DNA of 64,000 nucleotides from Halichondria panicea. Taxonomy: Eukaryota; Porifera; Demospongiae; Suberitida; Halichondriidae. The stretch covers positions 3,325,963 through 3,389,962 of the forward strand of contig NC_087382.1 in NCBI RefSeq assembly GCF_963675165.1, written 5' to 3'. Below the pieces are notes generated by a model. The model worked only from the letters and a program-made list of their open reading frames with translations, was not told where the DNA came from and made no database searches. This document shows, one piece after another, positions 59,301 through 64,000 of the stretch (positions are counted from its first letter, which is position 1; each line of letters starts with the position of its first letter). The translations under genes and the position numbers were made by a program.

Positions 59301-61816
59301 CGTGGCACTCTTGTTGATGCAGCTCATGTCCATGCTCTGTCCGATACCATGTACTACAAACACCACGTGGCCGATGGGGGGCAACATGTCGTCGTTTGTA
59401 GCCTCCTCCTTGTACCCTCGTACCAGCTTGGTACACCCGTACTTGCCACCCTTGCCAAGTTTAGTACCTGAGGGAGACGAAGACACCAATTAAATTGATG
59501 TATGTCAGAATGTCCAAGTCTACAACTTAATCTAGACAAGCTATATGTACGTATCTTTGACTATATCCATTATTTTAGTTTGGAGCAACCATTTTCTAAA
59601 CTAAAAGATGCATTCTGTAGCTCAAGGAGAGGTCAATCACATGACATGTTTAGATCGGATCTGAGGCCAGTTAAAATACACCGATTCTGACCAAAACAAA
59701 GCTATAGCCTTACACTTTTTTCTGCACTTCGGGATTATTGACTCACCAACAATATTCCACAGTTGAGTTGATATCTCTTTCTTAAGTTTTCTGATTTCCC
59801 CGGTCCCCATCCACATGACCTCGTACTTATCCAGAGCCAGACGATGGAGCACCTCTATGTGGGTGGGGGGTTGTTAATACGTGTGTGGGGGATGGGGTGG
59901 GGTCGTTAGTACGTGTGTGTGGGTAGGGGTTGTTAGTACGTGTGGGGGGTGGGGGGTCGTTAGTATGTGTATGTGTGGGGGGGATGGGGGTTGTTAGTTA
60001 TGTGTAAGAGAATGTCAAAGTTTCGAGTATTTGAAATGAGTATGTTAGCCAGTGATGATTAAGACAATGCACAGTACTACACGTACCTTCTTCAGGTTGT
60101 TTGGTAGGCTTGGCTGGCCCGTCAGTCTGAGAGGCGGGGCCGACCTTTGAACCCACACTAACAGTTTCCGCCCACTGTACAAGATCCTCAGCAGACTTTA
60201 CCTAACAAGACAAAGAACATACAAAATCACAAACCTGGAGAAAAATATTCCAGTTATTTTACTTCACAATTGCACAAACCCCTCTTTAATTAGAAATGAA
60301 ATATCAAAGTTCTAATTAACTGTTTCACCTTCTCCCTCCACTGTCTGTCCATGTGGGCGTTCTCAATCAGCTGATGCTCTGCCTCGGGCACTGGATACCA
60401 CTTCTTGTCACCACTGACCTCGAACCAGCATCCTCTCAACACTGGCCACTCCTCCATCTCTGTACGAGACAAATAATTATCGGCGATAGATTTAATATGG
60501 CATTAAATACAGTTAGGAGTTCATTTTAAGTCCAACTACGGCAGTTGTATAGTACAATTAAACCACATTACGGCCCTTTTATGAAGTCCTGATATAGTGT
60601 ATCTACGACTACCATTTTTGGGGAGCAGAATAGGCTAAAAAAAAAAAAAAAACCCATCCCAATTTTTCTACCTAAGAAGGTGAGAATTTCAACTTTCAAA
60701 CTACCCATCTATCTGGTGTGAACTCTCCTAAGGTGGAATGTGTATCCATGTGTTATGAGGAGTACAATAATGCCAGCAATCAGGAACATTCCCAACACTT
60801 TTAGTAATAGGTTTTCCAGTGTCATTCTTTTTTAAGAATTTTACAATCAATTTTTGGTGCAGAAAATTAATGAATATACCGTGTGAAAATTTTTGTGTAT
60901 AAACTTCCCAATTAAAAAACCTATTGCAGTAGAGACAATTTTCATATGATGCTCTACAATACGAAAAATACGAAAATAACCCGCGAAACAGATTGTACTC
61001 TGACCTTTGCTCACCTGACCAGTAGATGTGTCGACACATTCTCTCGAGTATATTCACCTCGTATAGATCCCCCATAACCTGCACTAGGCCAGCCCTCTCT
61101 GAGGTTAGATCACCTCCTACACACTTAGAGTAGCTTTGTTCAAGAGATAGAGAATCAGGGCCGGAAAATGGCAGCCAGAACTTGCCAGGCTCTTGATAGA
61201 ACCAGCGGACTTGTTCGAGAGTGAGTGGGAGTGGTGTAGGAACCGTGGCCTGTGAGGGTGTGTGTGTGGGTGGTGTGTGTGTGTGTGTGTGTGTGTGAAG
61301 TGTGGAGGTGTGTATGTAATCATAACTTTTTTAGCTCTCAAAAATGCTTTTACACAAAACACACAAAATGATTATAATCTACAATTTTTTGTTGTAAACT
61401 CACTGATGCAGTTGGACCGGTTTCCTGACTACGCCCAAACTCTTCCCCGCCCCCTCCATCAGTGGGTGTGGCCACGACTCCGGGTATGTCCAGTCTGTCA
61501 TCGTTAAGGACAGCGTCTATTGCTCGAGCTGGTATGAGCTGAGACCTGGGAGGTGGTGGTCTGGGAGGCCTCTTAGGCTTAGGGGACTCGGCTAGAGCTG
61601 TCAATATGTCATCGTCACCCTCTGTGTGTGTGCGTGGGTGGTGGGTGGTGTGTGTGCGTGGGTGGTGTGTGTGTGTGTGTGTACTAGATAATTTAATACG
61701 ATAATCCGAATAGACTCTAGTTTGTGTGTGTGTGTGTATATGTGCTTACCCAGTGTTGATAGGTCAGGGTACAGGGAGCCAGCCTCGGGTCCAGGTTCAT
61801 TAACTTGGTTTGCCAT
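56329..61816 (-). CDS. DDHD-domain phospholipase A1-like protein
   Basis: Fifteen proposed exons make a complete 777-residue frame: 61750-61816, 61404-61621, 61015-61249, 60329-60459, 60087-60201, 59747-59854, 59299-59467, 58936-59048, 58637-58743, 58108-58462, 57925-58049, 57598-57756, 57181-57423, 56939-56972, 56329-56483. Residues 1-95 are Pro-rich. About 96-220 resemble the WWE-like region (VRWFYQEPGKFWLPFSG, HIYWSG). VVFVVHGIGQ lies near 325-335, and SILGHSLGS contains the GxSxG nucleophile Ser457. The DDHD domain starts at about 582 (VDHFFALGSPLAVFL, HHPSDPVAYRLEPL) and ends with LTAHTGYW in the last exon. This is the DDHD1/DDHD2/SEC23IP family, intracellular enzymes cleaving the sn-1 acyl chain of phospholipids such as phosphatidic acid. 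The choice between DDHD1- and DDHD2-type is not safe. A coiled-coil-like insert (LELEKLRSRVTELETRLGE) separates the catalytic and DDHD parts. The gene is convergent with Roco copy 4 and divergent from the RS gene. Confidence 0.88.
56592..56800. mobile_element. MITE, TACCGTATAG family, in the last DDHD intron
   Basis: The left TACCGTATAGCGTGTAATTT and right end CCCGCTATACGGTA are inverted; TTTCGTGGGG continues the repeat. It is absent from the copied DDHD tail at 38.2-38.5 kb, so it inserted after that duplication or was missing from its parent. Confidence 0.8.
59862..60000. repeat. G/T-rich minisatellite in a DDHD intron
   Basis: Four to five degenerate copies of a roughly 30-base unit containing TTGTTAGTACGTGTGTG and GGGGGATGGGG. 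It is in the intron between the exons at 59854 and 60087. Confidence 0.75.
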
Positions 61817-62099
61817 CTTTTAACTTTACGGCAGAGCTAGCTAGGATCCTAGGCCTAGGATCTAGGAGCAGCTTTTGTTTTATGACGACTCGACTGGAAC
61901 CAAAATGGTAAAGAGCGTTAATCCCACACACTATAGACACACTCTTCATATTCATCTTCTAAAGTCCACGCTCCTTTCCAAACCTAACACATGTAGAAGA
62001 AATAATTATAATTATAGTTTCAAGATGCAAGCGCTATCAATGCTAGTCGTAAGAAACTAGACAGAATCGATAAGAGAGGTCTTACAGCTGTACAGAGAA
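61817..62099. promoter_or_regulatory. Shared divergent promoter region of the DDHD and RS genes
   Basis: The DDHD start codon (61816, minus) and the likely RS-gene start (62100, plus) are 283 bases apart, head to head. A bidirectional promoter is likely by position only; I recognise no specific factor site. Part of it may be coding or 5' leader of the RS gene: one frame reads FQDASAINASRKKLDRIDKR at 62020-62085, which may be chance. Confidence 0.4.
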
Positions 62100-63874
62100 A
62101 TGGGCTCCTCTTCTGACCATCACAAGTCTCACAGCAAGCACTCAAAACACAAGAAGCACAAACACCATCACAAGCACAAACATCGTCACAAGAAATCACA
62201 CAAAAGGGACAAATCACACGACTCCAATCATGAGGTGACCAGTCCCATTATAAATTATATATAAGATATTTATCTGTTGTTTACTCTCTTGTGTACACGT
62301 TTGCAATGCAATGTTACGTACAATTTTCAATTTCCATTTAATACATAGCAAGGATCATGAGGCTTATACGGCACCAGATGTGCACCGGATGTGGAAACGC
62401 CTTAATTTTTGTTACTTTTCCTTTGCTAACCCTAACCCTTCCCTTCCACAATTACATCCGTTGCCGTATATGCCACTTGATCCCGATACTGTACATCACG
62501 TCGATACTGTACTGCTGTTGTTCTATCTTACTACTTCATCAACACACGACTTTCAATCTCATAAATTGTATCTGTTTACGTTTATTATCGGAGCACAGGT
62601 TGACTTGGCCAGCGACATTTTGGGAAAGACGTTGAAAAGTTTGGAGCATAAGGTTCGTCTGTTATATGTGCACGTGTGTGTATGATTGAACTTTGACCCC
62701 CACAGGAGGAGATCAACAGCAGTACGTTAGAGTTGGTGATGACAGAGCACCTCCTCTCACAATTGGAGGCAGCACAAGACGAAAGCGACAACGACTCTGA
62801 AAGTTCGGCCGATGAAAAACCCAAGAAAAGTCCCGTCCCCTCCCAAAAAACTATCGCCATTATTAACGATCCTCAAGTCACTAGTACTAGCAGCATGGAG
62901 CCTAGCAACAAACCTAGCAACGGGGAGCCTAGCAACAAGCCTAGCAACAGAGTAATGACCATTAACATTATCTCTAAAACGCTTCCCTCAATTATTGAAT
63001 CCATGAATAGTAACGACGACGATAAAATGGAGTCAAAGAAATCATCTTCTGTCATAGCCAGTGGCCTGTCTGATGATGTGATTGTTACCTATAGCAACTT
63101 AAGGCCGACTGAAAGCAGCTCAACAAACGGTACCACAACTAATACAGCAGCTGAGGGAAAAGCCTCAAAACAGTCGGAAGGAGACAATAAAGAAAGAAAA
63201 AACCGCAAAAGATCGTCGTCTAGAAGTCCCTCACGTAGCAAAGAAAGTTCTAAAAGAAGAAGGTACATTTTACACACTCGTGACATTTTTTGCTCTCTCA
63301 ATAAAATTTTTACGCTAAAATTTTTACGCTAAAACTTGTTGATCTCTACATGTATTTGTGCATACTCCTCTCTCTTGTTTCTCGTTGCAGAAGGTCAAGG
63401 TCTCATTCCAGATCACGGAGGTCAAGGTCTAGGGATAGAAGAAGATCAAGAGATAAGCGATCGCGTTCCAGAGACAGAGGTTATAAAAGCAAGAGGAGGT
63501 CCCGTTCCAGAGACAGAAGCAAGAGATCACGTTCCAGGGACAGAAGCAAGAGATCGCGTTCCAGGGACAGAAGCAAGAGATCGCGTTCCAGGGACAGAAG
63601 CAAGAGATCGCGTTCTAGAGATAGAAGATCATGTTCCAAGGACAGAAGCAAGAGATCGCGTTCCAGAGACAGAAGCAGAAGGTCCTCATACCGGCATAGA
63701 TCACGCTCTCCTAGAAGAAGTTATTCTCAACGAAAGTAAGAAAAAACGTTCATTGACTTTGAAATTTGTGATGTATGTGTGTAGGAGTCCTCGAAGAAGG
63801 CACAGAAGTTCGTCTAGCAGAAGCAAGTCTCGTTCCAGTTCCAGGCCACCGTCTAGATCCAGTTCCAAAGCAAG
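62100..63874 (+). CDS. RS-domain (arginine/serine repeat) nuclear protein, 3' end outside the window
   Basis: Proposed exons: 62100-62233, 62599-62652, 62706-63262, 63391-63735, 63785-63874; more lie beyond the edge. The first exon starts MGSSSDHHKSHSKHSKHKKH and is His/Lys-rich. The second and third give VDLASDILGKTLKSLEHK and a Ser/Asp/Asn-rich linker with SNKPSN repeats. Later exons are an RS domain with at least five SRDRSKRSR repeats (about 63515-63660) and then RSPRRSYSQRK. RS domains are found in splicing factors and other nuclear-speckle proteins. A His/Lys-rich start followed by RS repeats is reminiscent of the N-terminus of PRP4 kinase, but no kinase or RRM lies inside the window, so I give no name. 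The start and the join from exon 1 to the second exon are uncertain; an extra exon near 62350 is possible. Confidence 0.65.
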
Positions 63875-64000
63875 GTAGTGTGCTAGCTGTTGTATACCGT
63901 AGCGCTAGAAATTAATGAGTCCGTCGTACTACAACTAATGCTATTATATTCGAGTGGCTATCATTCTGATACTTTTGTACCATACTGGTTAATTTGAAGC

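Noticed and set aside
61117-61816. Minus-strand frames rich in His/Thr near 61.2 and 61.7 kb
   Set aside because: The His/Thr parts are translated TG/CA repeats in introns; only the parts matching the DDHD exon chain were kept.

Overview
The window is nuclear DNA of an animal, most probably a sponge (inference). The sequence shows AT-rich DNA, dense short GT-AG introns, many miniature inverted-repeat transposons, and genes of animal type: a core-2 GlcNAc-transferase, an alsin-like MORN-VPS9 protein, a DDHD phospholipase, a 7TM receptor and ankyrin-Roco-Death proteins. Exons were joined by eye from splice signals, reading frame and comparison of duplicated copies. Boundaries are therefore proposals, but several independent duplicates agree on them.

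Layout. 1-13,261 is mostly minus strand: a secreted beta-helix repeat protein running off the left edge (1-2165), a single-exon 7TM receptor (4173-5216), two nearly identical GCNT-type glycosyltransferases (5955-7683 and 9997-11707) and bystin (11930-13261). Between the two transferases lie broken pieces of a third transferase, a second receptor and the bystin 3' end, so this is a tandem segmental duplication. 13,901-22,479 (plus) is the C-terminal half or more of an alsin (ALS2)-like Rab5-GEF. Its last intron carries a six-unit satellite of near-palindromic repeats. 23.1-56 kb (plus) is a four-copy array of related genes built from ankyrin repeats, a Roc-COR GTPase, an Ig-like domain, ZU5/UPA-like modules and a Death domain, in different combinations. 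56,329-61,816 (minus) is a complete 15-exon DDHD phospholipase gene, convergent with the array. 62.1-63.9 kb (plus) is the 5' part of an RS-domain gene, divergent from the DDHD gene.

The most interesting part is the Roco array. Copy 1 (23.1 kb) is a broken ankyrin fragment. Copy 2 (28.1-35.3 kb) reads intact as ANK-Roc-COR-Ig-Death (1208 aa). Copy 3 (39.7-48.5 kb) reads as ANK-Roc-COR-Ig-ZU5-UPA-Death but has a stop inside its Death domain. Copy 4 (50.4-55.96 kb) reads as ANK-Death with no GTPase (471 aa). All module exons start and end so that whole blocks can be gained or lost without breaking frame, and the copies differ exactly by such blocks. The domain set suggests intracellular sensing and Death-fold signalling like that of DAPK, UNC5, PIDD or NLR proteins, but that function is inference. 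Pieces of the neighbouring alsin-like and DDHD genes are scattered between the copies and record unequal exchange.

Mobile DNA: a MITE family with TAGCCTCGAT termini and 9-bp target duplications (four copies), a TACCGTATAG family (four copies plus a related nested one), single hAT-like and TTAA-flanked elements, several hairpin elements, and a decayed reverse-transcriptase-type element at 49.2-50 kb.
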